DNA of 64,000 nucleotides from Ruminiclostridium cellobioparum DSM 1351 = ATCC 15832 (GTDB lineage Bacteria > Bacillota > Clostridia > Acetivibrionales > DSM-1351), in the NCBI RefSeq assembly GCF_000621505.1, contig NZ_JHYD01000010.1, positions 1 through 64,000 of the forward strand, in the 5' to 3' direction. The notes beneath the pieces were generated by a model. The model saw only the letters and a program-made list of their open reading frames with translations, did not search any database and was not told where the DNA came from. This document shows positions 45,641-55,478 of this stretch, one piece after another. Position 1 is the first letter of the stretch; each line of letters begins with the position of its first letter. The position numbers and the translations under genes are program-made.

Positions 45641-45717
45641 TGTAATGGATACGGATTTCCCGTTGTTTCTGATTGCCTTTTACTTCGCGCTCCCCAATTT
45701 CATTTTATCTATCAATT

Positions 45718-47526
45718 TCAAGAGAATATCGCGGTCAAGACTATATTCTGAATATGTTTTGACGGTTTGTAAACTGCAACAATGGCAGCAACAAAAACAA
45801 ACAAAAGAATTATCACTAAAGGAACAATAGGCACGCTCCAAGTCGCATAACTAAAATGAGCGGTAATGAGAGTGTCATACAAGAACTTGCTAACCAGTAA
45901 ACCAACTGCACAACCGACGACACAACCAGATAACGCATAGGTAAATGCTTCCGCAGCTATCATTTTAGTAACTTGATGTGTGTCCATACCAATCGCACGC
46001 ATGGCTCCGTATTGGTTTATTCTTGCAGATACGCTCATGGAAATACTGTTCATAATATTTAAGACGGTAACCAAAGTGATGATTACTAAAAACCCATATA
46101 TACATATCTGGAAAGCCATGTAAGTACCGGCGGTACTTTGTTCGCGTCTGTCTTGAAGCGTGCAGTTTTCATCTAATACACTGCTGATTGCCGCTATATC
46201 CTCGTCTGTTACGGTTTTTGGTGCCTGTATCATAATGAGTGAATAACCATTGATACCAGTCAAACGGATAAAAGTTTCGCCGGAAGTAATAATCGTTATT
46301 TGCCCGTTTGCGCTGCCGTCACTGTTGAAAGGGTCATATTTCAACAGTCCTGCAATTTCAAGTTCTCCATTTCCTATTTGTATCTTATCGCCTATTTCTA
46401 AGGGACTATTCGTGTCGCAGATTGCAAGTACATAATTACTATCTCCATACACCTTTGAAATATCGCTGCCTTTTCTAAGCAGCTTATCTTTGGTAAGACA
46501 ATCTAAATCAAATTCATCAAAGGAAATCATATCAACCGTGCTTGTCAGTTGATTGTCGTTCCTTATTTCCGCTGGAATGTCAAATAAACTTCTGCGTCCA
46601 AAAACAGATTTTACACCTTGCATAGTGCTAATTTCAGTAAGCATTGCACTATCTATTGAGTTTGAGCCGTCACTACTTGAAATGTCAATGTCAGAAGCAT
46701 TTGACGATTGGGGCATAAGATAGCCGATAAACTGTATCAAAACTGAAAAACTTAAAAAAAGTATAATACTAAGCGCGAATGAGCTTATCATAAGCACCAA
46801 ATTTTTCTTTCCCGATACGGCATGATGAACGCCAAGAGCCGTTTCAATTTTAGAAAAACGGGTATTTGCTGCATGGGTGAGGATTTTTGCGTTTTCTGAA
46901 TTGCCGGATACCGCCGTTATAGGCGATACTTTAGCGGCTCGTTTTGCCGGGGAACTTGCGGCAATAATAACCGTCACAATCCCTACGACAATTCCGCTGA
47001 TAATACCGATCAGACTAATACCGAAAAGGGGAATTTCCGAGAACTCCTCACCGACAAGAAACCGTAATGCTGCACATAACCCCCATGTGATTGCAATTCC
47101 AAGTACAACGCCTATCGGAACCGCCGTTTTGCACCAGTTAAGAGCTTCCAGCCTCACAAAACGGATAATCTGCCGTTTGCTCATTCCAATACAACGCATC
47201 ATTCCAAAAAACTTTGTCCTTTGGGCGACGTTGCTGTTTAAGCTGCTTGAAATCATCAGCACACCCGCAACCAATATCAGGACAAATAATACCGCAGCCG
47301 CCAGAAATAGCGTTTGTGCCAGTGTACTGCTAAGCAAGTCTTGAAATGTCAGACTACTACCATGCTTATCCAATAATCTTGTTTGTTCCATTCTAACGCC
47401 CATATCTGCCATGCTGAAAATAGCTGTTACCAAAAACACGGCAAAGATGATACATAGCAGCGTCATACGGTTTTGCCGTTTATGCACTTTTGCAGAAATC
47501 GGGATTAGGCCAAGATAGCTTTTCAT
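45718..47526 (-). CDS. ABC transporter permease, FtsX/MacB type, short form
   Basis: 602 residues. Starts MKSYLGLIPISAKVHKRQNR like the second permease. FtsX domains follow: TM about 20-40, then a block at about 75-200 (VAQRTKFFGMMRCIGMSKRQ), an extracellular part about 260-440, and a C-terminal block (QYGAMRAIGMDTHQV). Compared with the 769-residue paralogue the first extracellular domain is missing. The last residues (HIQNIVLTAIFS) differ from the expected C-terminus, as if truncated at the recombinase junction. Coupled to the ATPase gene by ATGA. Confidence 0.88.
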   Translation of the reverse strand: MKSYLGLIPISAKVHKRQNRMTLLCIIFAVFLVTAIFSMADMGVRMEQTRLLDKHGSSLTFQDLLSSTLAQTLFLAAAVLFVLILVAGVLMISSSLNSNVAQRTKFFGMMRCIGMSKRQIIRFVRLEALNWCKTAVPIGVVLGIAITWGLCAALRFLVGEEFSEIPLFGISLIGIISGIVVGIVTVIIAASSPAKRAAKVSPITAVSGNSENAKILTHAANTRFSKIETALGVHHAVSGKKNLVLMISSFALSIILFLSFSVLIQFIGYLMPQSSNASDIDISSSDGSNSIDSAMLTEISTMQGVKSVFGRRSLFDIPAEIRNDNQLTSTVDMISFDEFDLDCLTKDKLLRKGSDISKVYGDSNYVLAICDTNSPLEIGDKIQIGNGELEIAGLLKYDPFNSDGSANGQITIITSGETFIRLTGINGYSLIMIQAPKTVTDEDIAAISSVLDENCTLQDRREQSTAGTYMAFQICIYGFLVIITLVTVLNIMNSISMSVSARINQYGAMRAIGMDTHQVTKMIAAEAFTYALSGCVVGCAVGLLVSKFLYDTLITAHFSYATWSVPIVPLVIILLFVFVAAIVAVYKPSKHIQNIVLTAIFS

Positions 47527-48206
47527 TCGGTATACCCCCCAAAATCGGAGAGTACACCGTCCGAAACCTGCAATACACGGTCAGCCGTAGACGCGACACT
47601 GCGGCTATGTGTAATCATTATGATGGTTTGGCTGTACCGTTTGGACGCTGTTTTGAGTAGTGAAATAACCTCACTGCTATTGTTGCTGTCCAAATTGCCG
47701 GTTGGCTCGTCTGCAAGTATCAGCATAGGACGGGTAATCAACGCACGGCCTATGGCTACGCGCTGCTGCTGCCCGCCAGATAATTGCCGTGGCAAATGCC
47801 CCCGCCTGTCCTGCAAGGAAAGCACTGTCAATATTTCTTCGACATACGCCTTATCCGGGTTTTTGTAATCGAGCAGTACAGGAAATGTTATGTTTTGCTC
47901 TACATTAAGCTCTGGAATAAGATTGAAGGCCTGAAAGATAAAGCCGATATTCCTACGCCGGAAAATGGTTAGCTTTTCGTCTTTCATGCGAAATATATCG
48001 TTGCCGTCAATCCGAACATTGCCGGACGTAGGTGTATCCAATGCGCCAAGCATATTCAATAGCGTGCTTTTACCGGAACCGGATTCACCGACAACAGCAA
48101 CAAATTGGCCTTTGGGAACGGAAAAGGAAACGTCCTTTAAGGCTTTAACCGCCGTATCACCATTCCCATAAGTTTTGCATAATGCGTTCACTTCTAATAA
48201 ATTCAT
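47523..48206 (-). CDS. ABC transporter ATP-binding protein, copy A
   Basis: 227 residues, LolD/MacB-class ATPase. Walker [11 protein letters not shown], signature [15 protein letters not shown], Walker [14 protein letters not shown]-loop ITHS. Differs from copy B (50660-51343) at only about 20 positions, so the two gene pairs arose by duplication. Partner permease directly downstream. Confidence 0.95.
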   Translation of the reverse strand: MNLLEVNALCKTYGNGDTAVKALKDVSFSVPKGQFVAVVGESGSGKSTLLNMLGALDTPTSGNVRIDGNDIFRMKDEKLTIFRRRNIGFIFQAFNLIPELNVEQNITFPVLLDYKNPDKAYVEEILTVLSLQDRRGHLPRQLSGGQQQRVAIGRALITRPMLILADEPTGNLDSNNSSEVISLLKTASKRYSQTIIMITHSRSVASTADRVLQVSDGVLSDFGGYTE

Positions 48207-48353
48207 ATGTTATCCACTTTCTTTCTGCATTGATATTGAAAGGTTATTACGTCCTACTGTTATATGACGCTTACTCTACAATTTTGTAGGAATTAAAAAA
48301 TTGATTGTAAAAGTAGTACCAATACCTAATTCGCTATATGGTAACTGCTCATA

Positions 48354-50663
48354 TCACCCTGCGTTTACTACATTTACTATGCTCATTTTTTCAATCTTCT
48401 TTGCCGGTGAAATGACCGCCATAAACGTAGTGAGTAGTGCGGCAAAAATTGTGATAGCTAATACTACAAGTGGCGGCTGCCAGTTTTCACCCCAGTTGGA
48501 CGTAACCAAAAGATTAAAAAAGAAGCGGTGCAGCAGAAGCCCTAAAACACTTCCCGCAATGCTGCCGGTTATGGCGTAGGCTGCGGCTTCGGCGGTAATT
48601 ATTTTTTTGAGTTGCTTGCCCGACATACCTACCGCCCGCATAACACCGTAGTTATTCATTCTGCTGGAAACACTCGCGTTTACGGTGTTGACAATATTAA
48701 TCAGGGCAACAAAGGCAATGATCATCAAAAACCCATAGACGAATACCGCCATAGCATTGTAGGTTGCGCGAGTTTCATTGTTACTCTGGAACTTATCAAG
48801 CATTTGCACGTCAGTACCAATCAAGCTCCTTACCTGCGCCGAAATATCAGAGGTGGCCTGAACATCAATAATTGTATAGCCAGATACTCCGCTAAGTTTA
48901 GTAAACGTATCCTCGGAGCAAATGACAAGCCACTCGCCGTTTTCAGCAGTAAATGGCGTACTGGAAAGTACCCCCGCAATAGAAAGCTCTGCGTCCTCTC
49001 CATTTATATTCAGAGTGATTTTATCGCCGGGGTTCCAGTTCATATGTTCGGAATATTCAACAAACACACCGTTTCCGTTTTGAACATCATCAATGCGCCC
49101 TGTGATGAGGGCATCTTTCGCCCATTCAAATTGAGGTTCATCATAAGAGATAAGTGTCGAGATGCTTTCGCTTTGTTTAGCACTTGCCGGAATATCATAG
49201 AGGAACATCCTTGCATAGACATTTTCTGTTTCAGGAAGCTCCTTAATTTCCTCCAGCAAGGAAAGGTCAAGTGGCGTAGAAGCATCTGAACCTATAACCG
49301 AAATATCGGGAGCATACGGCTGCAACGGTCTAAGTGCATTGCACATAAAATCTATGAAAACGGAAAAACACAAGAACATAACAATGCTGATTGCAAAGGA
49401 ACCGGTTATTAGCATCAGGTTTTTCTTATTGGAAAAAGCATGACGGAGGCCCATTGCTGTATCCACATGAAACAGCTTTGTATTGGATGCCTTATCTATC
49501 CCCTGATTATTGGCCTGGTTGATATTTCCTGTAACAGCGGCTTGTGGGGATACCCCTGCCGCTTTTTTTGCGGGAGCGCGGGATGCCAGCATAACAGTCA
49601 TCACTCCGATTACCGCACCCGCAAGTAACCCAAGCAAGCTAAACTGAATTGGCATTTGAGGTAAAAAACTTGAATTTAAGGTATTGAGAAGCACAACCGC
49701 CGCCCAGATCACGCAGCACCCTGTTAAAAGGCCGATAGGTACGCCAATGGCACAATACCGCAAGCCCTCAAGCCGTATATACCGCTTAACCTGTTTTTTT
49801 GTAGCTCCAAGACAGCGCAACAACCCAAAAAACTGTGTGCGCTCCAAAATACTCATGTTAAAGCTGCTTGCAATCATAAACGTACCGGCCATAGCGACAA
49901 GAATAGCCAAAATTACGGCTGTGAGATATAATTGCAACAAACTGCTGTCGTCACTTTGCCCCATCAGTCCAAGCAGCATTTTGTTTGTGGACACCTGTTG
50001 CTCCGTAAGTCCATATTCTGCTGATATTTCCGCAAGCGCGTTATTTATATTTACACCGTCTTTGAATTGAACATAGAAATACTCGCCGTATTTCCCATCT
50101 TGATATGCGCGGATACCATCAAGCGACAGGTACAAGCCATGTGTATCGCTTGCCTTTAAGCCGGAAAAATCACTGTAAAATCCGGTAATTACATATGTTC
50201 GCATAATCTCATTCGCATCGGTTATCTGAATAGTATCTCCGATAGACAAGGCAAACTGCTCCATTGCCAGCCTGTCAAGCGCGCACTCGGACGCAGACTG
50301 TGGATAGGCGCCTTGCTCAATCAAAAGATTCATTTCGGCGGCAATATCATTTTCGCCCCCCTGAACCAGCAGCGTTTTGCCTTGAAAAGTGACATCCTCT
50401 GTCATGCCGACCCAGCCTGACACGCTCACATTACGCTGATCGTCTATCTGAGCTGCCACACTATCCGTAATATCTGAAATGATAGCATGATAATTCCCTT
50501 TTTGTCGGATATTTTCGTTTATTTGCGCACGGATACTCATATCAGCCATGCCAAAAATAGCGGTAATCAGCATAACAGATATAACAATGCAGACAATGGT
50601 AAGCCTGTTTTTCTTTTTGTGTACTTTCGCATATTCTGAAACAAGGCCAAGATAACTGTTCAT
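48354..50663 (-). CDS. ABC transporter permease, FtsX/MacB type, full form
   Basis: 769 residues. TM1 about 20-42, large extracellular domain about 50-235 (VSGWVGMTEDVTFQGKT, CALDRLAMEQFALSIGD), three-helix FtsX block about 240-365 (ERTQFFGLLRCLGATKKQ), a second TM/extracellular part from about 410, and a C-terminal FtsX block (NNYGVMRAVGMSGKQL). Such permeases with LolD-type ATPases export or sense antimicrobial peptides and lipids; a two-component system follows upstream in the same direction, suggesting peptide resistance. Confidence 0.93.
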   Translation of the reverse strand: MNSYLGLVSEYAKVHKKKNRLTIVCIVISVMLITAIFGMADMSIRAQINENIRQKGNYHAIISDITDSVAAQIDDQRNVSVSGWVGMTEDVTFQGKTLLVQGGENDIAAEMNLLIEQGAYPQSASECALDRLAMEQFALSIGDTIQITDANEIMRTYVITGFYSDFSGLKASDTHGLYLSLDGIRAYQDGKYGEYFYVQFKDGVNINNALAEISAEYGLTEQQVSTNKMLLGLMGQSDDSSLLQLYLTAVILAILVAMAGTFMIASSFNMSILERTQFFGLLRCLGATKKQVKRYIRLEGLRYCAIGVPIGLLTGCCVIWAAVVLLNTLNSSFLPQMPIQFSLLGLLAGAVIGVMTVMLASRAPAKKAAGVSPQAAVTGNINQANNQGIDKASNTKLFHVDTAMGLRHAFSNKKNLMLITGSFAISIVMFLCFSVFIDFMCNALRPLQPYAPDISVIGSDASTPLDLSLLEEIKELPETENVYARMFLYDIPASAKQSESISTLISYDEPQFEWAKDALITGRIDDVQNGNGVFVEYSEHMNWNPGDKITLNINGEDAELSIAGVLSSTPFTAENGEWLVICSEDTFTKLSGVSGYTIIDVQATSDISAQVRSLIGTDVQMLDKFQSNNETRATYNAMAVFVYGFLMIIAFVALINIVNTVNASVSSRMNNYGVMRAVGMSGKQLKKIITAEAAAYAITGSIAGSVLGLLLHRFFFNLLVTSNWGENWQPPLVVLAITIFAALLTTFMAVISPAKKIEKMSIVNVVNAG

Positions 50664-51343
50664 TCGGCGTATCCCCCCAAATCGGTTAATACGCCGTCCG
50701 ATACTTGCAGTACACGGTCAGCCGTGGAAGCAATGCTGCGGTTATGCGTAATCATGATGATTGTCTGTTGGTAGCGTTTGGACGCTGTTTTCAGAAGCGA
50801 AATTACCTCGCCCGAGTTTTGGCTGTCCAAATTGCCGGTCGGCTCGTCTGCAAGTATCAGCATAGGGCGGGTAATCAGAGCGCGGCCAATCGCCACGCGC
50901 TGCTGCTGCCCGCCGGATAGCTGCCGGGGCAGATGGCCGCGCCTGTCCTGTAAGGAAAGGACTGTCAGTATTTCTTCGACATACGCCTTATCCGGCTTTT
51001 TATAGTCAAGCAGTACGGGAAAAGTAATATTCTGCTCAATATTGAGTTCAGGAATAAGGTTAAATGCCTGAAAGATAAAGCCTATATTGCGGCGGCGAAA
51101 AATAGTCAGCTTCTCGTCGTTCATGCGGAATATATCATTGCCGTCTATCCGAACATTCCCGGACGTAGGCGTATCGAGCGCCCCTATCATATTCAAAAGC
51201 GTGCTTTTCCCGGAACCCGACTCGCCAACAACGGCGACAAATTCACCTTTGGGGACGGAAAAACTCACGTTTTTTAACGCTTCAACTGCGGTTTCGTCGT
51301 TGCCGTATGTTTTACAAATGGAATTGACTTCTAATAAATTCAT
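50660..51343 (-). CDS. ABC transporter ATP-binding protein, copy B
   Basis: 227 residues. Same motifs as copy A ([35 protein letters not shown]). Overlaps the full-length permease start by ATGA. Lies 48 bases after the DUF308 gene. Confidence 0.95.
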   Translation of the reverse strand: MNLLEVNSICKTYGNDETAVEALKNVSFSVPKGEFVAVVGESGSGKSTLLNMIGALDTPTSGNVRIDGNDIFRMNDEKLTIFRRRNIGFIFQAFNLIPELNIEQNITFPVLLDYKKPDKAYVEEILTVLSLQDRRGHLPRQLSGGQQQRVAIGRALITRPMLILADEPTGNLDSQNSGEVISLLKTASKRYQQTIIMITHNRSIASTADRVLQVSDGVLTDLGGYAE

Positions 51344-51391
51344 ATCGTATTACACCTCTCTATGTGATTGACCTGAAAACGGGATTATAAA

Positions 51392-51937
51392 TCATTGTGC
51401 AGCCTTGCGGCGGCTCAAATAAACGGCAAGTTCGTATATACACGAAAGCAGCAGGAGAACGCCGAATATTTGTGAAAGCGTCGGCAGACCGCCAAATCCA
51501 AATGTGTATATTACAGAAGCCGCGCCGCCAATAAAAATAATAACGGCTAAAACAATCAGAAGCGGCCTTATTACGGCTTTCGTGCATAGCGCGGTCACAA
51601 AACAGACGATACTTTCCGCTATCATCAGTGCGCCAAGAAAAACCGGCAATATACTGACAATGTAACGATAGTAAGCGATAAAGAAAATCCCAAGCACAAT
51701 CAGCAAACAGGCTAAAACAAAACTCACATAGTTTATAGGTGTTTTGGCTTCCTTGTTGTGGGTAAAACAATCTGCAATGCACAAGGCACCGTTGAGCACC
51801 ATATATCCGGCAATGACATAGACCATTCCGTTTAAGAGAAAATCAGGAAAAATAAACGTCGCAATACTCATAATGCAAAGTATCGCCGCCCGGAATATCG
51901 CGTACTTTGATACGTTTTCACAATATATTAAGTTCAC
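51392..51937 (-). CDS. DUF308 (HdeD-like) membrane protein
   Basis: 181 residues, six hydrophobic helices in three pairs (AAILCIMSIATFIFPDF, LACLLIVLGIFFIAYY, LLIVLAVIIFIGGAA). GTG start with AGGAGG about 10 bases upstream. Family function unknown; often seen with ABC/two-component resistance modules. Lies between the kinase and ABC genes. Confidence 0.85.
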   Translation of the reverse strand: MNLIYCENVSKYAIFRAAILCIMSIATFIFPDFLLNGMVYVIAGYMVLNGALCIADCFTHNKEAKTPINYVSFVLACLLIVLGIFFIAYYRYIVSILPVFLGALMIAESIVCFVTALCTKAVIRPLLIVLAVIIFIGGAASVIYTFGFGGLPTLSQIFGVLLLLSCIYELAVYLSRRKAAQ

Positions 51938-51999
51938 AGTAATCTACCTCCTATGAAGTCAGATTAACATGAACACCTTACTCCCAGATGAATTTCAGC

Positions 52000-53037
52000 T
52001 TACAATTTAGTAAGGTTCAAAAAACTTAAAACAAACGTGCTTCCGTTACCAAGAACACTATCAACCGCTATACTGCCGTCGTGAGCTTCCACGATGGCCT
52101 TTGAAAGCGGCAAGCCAAGCCCCACACCCTGCGTATCCTTTGAAAACCGACTGCGGTAAAATCGCTTGAAAATATGGTGTATATCCTCCGAGTGTATCCC
52201 GCTTCCGTTATCCTTTATAACGATTTGCGTAGCGGACGGTAGCCTGCTCCATTCAATATGAATATGACTATTTGCGTCTGTGTGGTCGAGGGCATTTTTT
52301 ACTATGTTGCTCACCGCTTCAATCAGCCAGTCCCTATCACAAAGCAGCATTTCATCGTCCCGGCCTGATAAAATGATTTCTTTGGTTTCTTGTTCGGCGC
52401 GTATTTCAAAATGGGCTTTTAAGTCATTCATCATGTCAGAAATGTTTTCAATATGCTTGTCCATGATGATTGCGCCAGCGTCGAGCTTCGTAATTTTCAA
52501 AAGATTTTGGACGAGCGTTTCTATACGCTCGATTTCTTTTTCTGATTTCAGGGCAAAAACGCGTACCGCCGTTTTGTCCTCACATTCATCCTGCAAAAGA
52601 GAATTATATATCGCAAGTGCAGCAAGTGGCGTTTTAAGCTGGTGGGAAATATCCGATATAGTATTTCTTAAAAAGTCCTTTGTGTTCTGCTCCCTCACCG
52701 TATGGGCATTTAGAGTAGTCGCCAGTGTATTGATTTCATGAAACAGCTTATATAAGCTACCCTCGTTATCGCTTTCAATTCTTGCGCTTGCGTCACCTGA
52801 AACAAATAGATTGATTTGCGATATGGCGTTTTCAATCATCTGCTGCTGCCGGTGGAAATACAGGTAACAGCCGGTAAAAATCCCTGCGGCAAGAAGCAAC
52901 GACAATAGGAAAAGTATCACATTGAACGCACCAGCAGACAGCCAGCAATATAGCTGCGATAGAATGATAAATGCAGCGAACGCGCAGGACAGCACGATAA
53001 AGAGCTTTTTAATATCCCGATTTGTAAAAATGTTCAT
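52000..53037 (-). CDS. Sensor histidine kinase
   Basis: 345 residues from the ATG at 53037, which overlaps the response regulator stop (ATGA). Two transmembrane helices about 10-55 with almost no extracellular loop, so it is probably an intramembrane-sensing kinase that relies on the transporter for its signal. HAMP-like linker; H-box ISDISHQLKTPLAALAIYNS; N-box AVSNIVKNALDH; G-boxes DNGSGIHSEDIHHIFKRFY and GVGLGLPLSKAI. Confidence 0.93.
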   Translation of the reverse strand: MNIFTNRDIKKLFIVLSCAFAAFIILSQLYCWLSAGAFNVILFLLSLLLAAGIFTGCYLYFHRQQQMIENAISQINLFVSGDASARIESDNEGSLYKLFHEINTLATTLNAHTVREQNTKDFLRNTISDISHQLKTPLAALAIYNSLLQDECEDKTAVRVFALKSEKEIERIETLVQNLLKITKLDAGAIIMDKHIENISDMMNDLKAHFEIRAEQETKEIILSGRDDEMLLCDRDWLIEAVSNIVKNALDHTDANSHIHIEWSRLPSATQIVIKDNGSGIHSEDIHHIFKRFYRSRFSKDTQGVGLGLPLSKAIVEAHDGSIAVDSVLGNGSTFVLSFLNLTKL

Positions 53038-53735
53038 GCTCCACCGCCCCCACCTGTGACATTCCACTTATAGCCCATACCCCGAACCGTCACCAGCATT
53101 TGGGGATTGCCGGGGTCATCTTCAATCTTTGTCCGCAGCCTGCGAATATACACCGCCAGCGTATTATCATCAACGTAATTCCCGTCGCCGTCCCAAAGTT
53201 TGTCCAGTATCTTTTCTTTGGTCAGGATAATCCCCGGATTTTGCATGAATAGACAGAGCAATTTATATTCTGCCGCCGTCAAATCAAGCGTGGTATTCTC
53301 CTTATGCACCTGACCCTGCAATAGAAATACCTTAATCCCGTTTGAAATAATTTCCGTATCCGTCGCGCTAAAATCCCTTGTGCGCCGGAGCAGCGCGTTA
53401 ATCCTTGAAACCAGTACGCCTAGCTTGAACGGCTTTGTAATGTAATCGTCGCCGCCAATATCAAGCCCCATGATGATACTCACTTCTTCGTCGGACGCAG
53501 TAAGAAAAATGATAGGCACTTTTGATACTTGACGTACTTTTTTACAGACATCAAACCCCGAACCATCAGGCAGGGATACGTCTAAAATCAGCAAGTCATA
53601 TTTGCCGTCACTCCAAAAGCTATCAGCTTCTTTAACCGTTCGGGCAATATCTATTTCAAAACCTTGTTTTTTCAGTGAGTAAGAAAGCCCATCTATCAGG
53701 CTTAAATCATCTTCAAGCAGTAACAAGCGGCTCAT
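53034..53735 (-). CDS. OmpR-family response regulator
   Basis: 233 residues. Receiver with LEDDLSLIDGL, phospho-acceptor Asp in YDLLILDVSLPDGSG, TAS and KPF; winged-helix output with LDLTAAEYKLLCLFMQNPG and VYIRRLRTKIED. Gly-rich tail ending NVTGGGGGA. Overlaps both the kinase downstream and the small HTH gene upstream by ATGA, forming a tightly coupled triplet. Confidence 0.95.
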   Translation of the reverse strand: MSRLLLLEDDLSLIDGLSYSLKKQGFEIDIARTVKEADSFWSDGKYDLLILDVSLPDGSGFDVCKKVRQVSKVPIIFLTASDEEVSIIMGLDIGGDDYITKPFKLGVLVSRINALLRRTRDFSATDTEIISNGIKVFLLQGQVHKENTTLDLTAAEYKLLCLFMQNPGIILTKEKILDKLWDGDGNYVDDNTLAVYIRRLRTKIEDDPGNPQMLVTVRGMGYKWNVTGGGGGA

Positions 53736-53908
53736 TCTTTTGCCTCCTTTCTGCGCCCGTCTTTGGGCTTTTCTGCGTCAGCCGGAACAAGCCATAGATT
53801 TCCCTTTTTCACCGCACCGGGTATCCGCCCGGCTAAACAATAGTTATTCACCATACGGGCAGTTACGCCCCATTTCTCGCCTGCTTCTTTAACGGTAAAA
53901 TAATCCAT
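53732..53908 (-). CDS. Small HTH protein coupled to the response regulator
   Basis: 58 residues: MDYFTVKEAGEKWGVTARMV, a helix-turn-helix of MerR/excisionase type, then NNYCLAGRIPGAVKKGNLWL and a charged tail. Such tiny HTH proteins are common on conjugative elements. The stop overlaps the response regulator start (ATGA). Upstream GGTGGTG as ribosome site. Could regulate the operon or be an excisionase relic. Confidence 0.8.
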   Translation of the reverse strand: MDYFTVKEAGEKWGVTARMVNNYCLAGRIPGAVKKGNLWLVPADAEKPKDGRRKEAKE

Positions 53909-54066
53909 CAAATCACCACCTTGAAGTAATACTACAATTATAGTTCGATTTCTCGAAATAAATAAGCCTTATTTTCCTATAAAGACTTCAAAAAAAGAGC
54001 CCGAAGGCTCAAATTTATTTATCCGAATTATTTTCAAATCCTGCTGAAGTTATTGATATATGTTTT

Positions 54067-55215
54067 CTACACAGAGAAAACTTCGACAGCTTTTTTCATG
54101 TTATGGATAATGGAAACCGAAAATGGACACTTGCTCTCACAACTCCCACATTCAATGCAATCGCTGCCATGAGAGGAAAGTTCTTTATAATGCCGGCCTA
54201 TCCCCTTGTCGACAGCTGTTTGATCAACCAGGGCGATATCAAGGTATTTATTAACTGCTGCAATATCAATATTACTGGGACAGGGCAAACAATGATTGCA
54301 ATAGACACAGTTGCCTTTGAAGTTCTCATTCATACTGCTGATGGCAGCGGTAAAATCCAGCTCCTCTTCTTTGCTGTTTATATAAGATATTGCTTCCAGC
54401 ATTTCAGCCCTGCTTTGGCAGCCCACCAATGCACTGGCGACCCCCGGCCGGGTCAGGGCATAGTGGATGCATTGCTTGGAAGTAAGTGCTGAGGCAAAGG
54501 GTGTATACTCTTTTGAGAGTAATTTGCCGCCGCCAAAAGTTTTCATAACAGTGATGGGAATATTCAATTGTTCGCAAAAGCGGTATAGCTCCAGTCTTTT
54601 TTCATCTATTTTTAGCATTTTTTCTTTTTCAAAAGCTTTTGACAGATAGTCCAATACATCGGTGTTGGCCGGAACCATATCAAAGGCCGGGTTGACGCTA
54701 AACATCAATAGCTCGACAATACCCGTCTCCACTACTTTTTTGGCAATGACAGGATTGTGAGAGCTGGCGCCTATGGCGCGAATTGTGCCGGATTGCTTCA
54801 GTTGCTGCGCATATTTAATAAAATCGGAATGGAACACTGCATCAAAGTGTTCTTCTGTGTCAATGAAAAAAAGCATCCCCACATCAATATAGTCTGTACC
54901 CAAATCTATCAACAGGTTTTCAAAGTACTTTTTCACTGTGGGCATATCTCTTGATATATCATATTGCTGGTTAATATCGGTGGAACCAATATGCCCCTGA
55001 ATAATCATTTTTTCACGTCGGTCTTTCAGCGCTTTGCCCAGCTTTTGGCGAATATCGTGACCGGGCATAAAGATATCTATTATATTGACGCCATTTTCCA
55101 TAGCTGCATCAAGAGTTTCTTTTACTGTTTCGTAAGGCTTTCCATCCAGATGCTCAGCGCCAAGACCGATAATGCTGGCCTGCATTCCAGTGTTGCCCAG
55201 TGAACGGTATCTCAT
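54067..55215 (-). CDS. Aldo/keto reductase with C-terminal 4Fe-4S domain
   Basis: 382 residues from the ATG at 55215 (AAGGAG upstream). N-terminal AKR TIM barrel (RYRSLGNTGMQASIIGLGAE, later GTIRAIGASSHN, PGVASALVGCQSRAEM); C-terminal Cys clusters NCVYCNHCLPCPSNIDI and SDCIECGSCESKCPFSV for Fe-S binding. The fused type is widespread in clostridia; substrate unknown. Stands alone. Confidence 0.9.
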   Translation of the reverse strand: MRYRSLGNTGMQASIIGLGAEHLDGKPYETVKETLDAAMENGVNIIDIFMPGHDIRQKLGKALKDRREKMIIQGHIGSTDINQQYDISRDMPTVKKYFENLLIDLGTDYIDVGMLFFIDTEEHFDAVFHSDFIKYAQQLKQSGTIRAIGASSHNPVIAKKVVETGIVELLMFSVNPAFDMVPANTDVLDYLSKAFEKEKMLKIDEKRLELYRFCEQLNIPITVMKTFGGGKLLSKEYTPFASALTSKQCIHYALTRPGVASALVGCQSRAEMLEAISYINSKEEELDFTAAISSMNENFKGNCVYCNHCLPCPSNIDIAAVNKYLDIALVDQTAVDKGIGRHYKELSSHGSDCIECGSCESKCPFSVSIIHNMKKAVEVFSV

Positions 55216-55334
55216 AGTCTTCTCCTTTATTATGTACATGAAATTGCATTTAGAAATATTATACCAAATCATACCCGATCTTCATAGTGTTATTGATTAA
55301 ATGATTAATTTGGGATTGGCTTAAATAAAGCGTT

Positions 55335-55445
55335 TCACATATCTTTTGCACGTTTAAAATATTGTTTTAATCTTTCCTCTATAGCGCCAAAGCATCCAGA
55401 TTTAATAGTTTTATCCAACATTGCAACAGCTTCATTGAATTCATG
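55335..55445 (-). pseudogene. Gene fragment, C-terminal tail only
   Basis: Open frame with no start: HEFNEAVAMLDKTIKSGCFG, then AIEERLKQYFKRAKDM and a stop. It looks like the helical end of a lost protein; a stop sits immediately upstream. Family not recognised. Confidence 0.35.
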
Positions 55446-55478
55446 CTAATTTACTATCCATCTTAGGAATAAGGTATA

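Noticed and set aside
48612-49289. Plus-strand open frame inside the full-length permease (225 codons)
   Set aside because: Antisense to a conserved FtsX-type permease; no homology or start signal.
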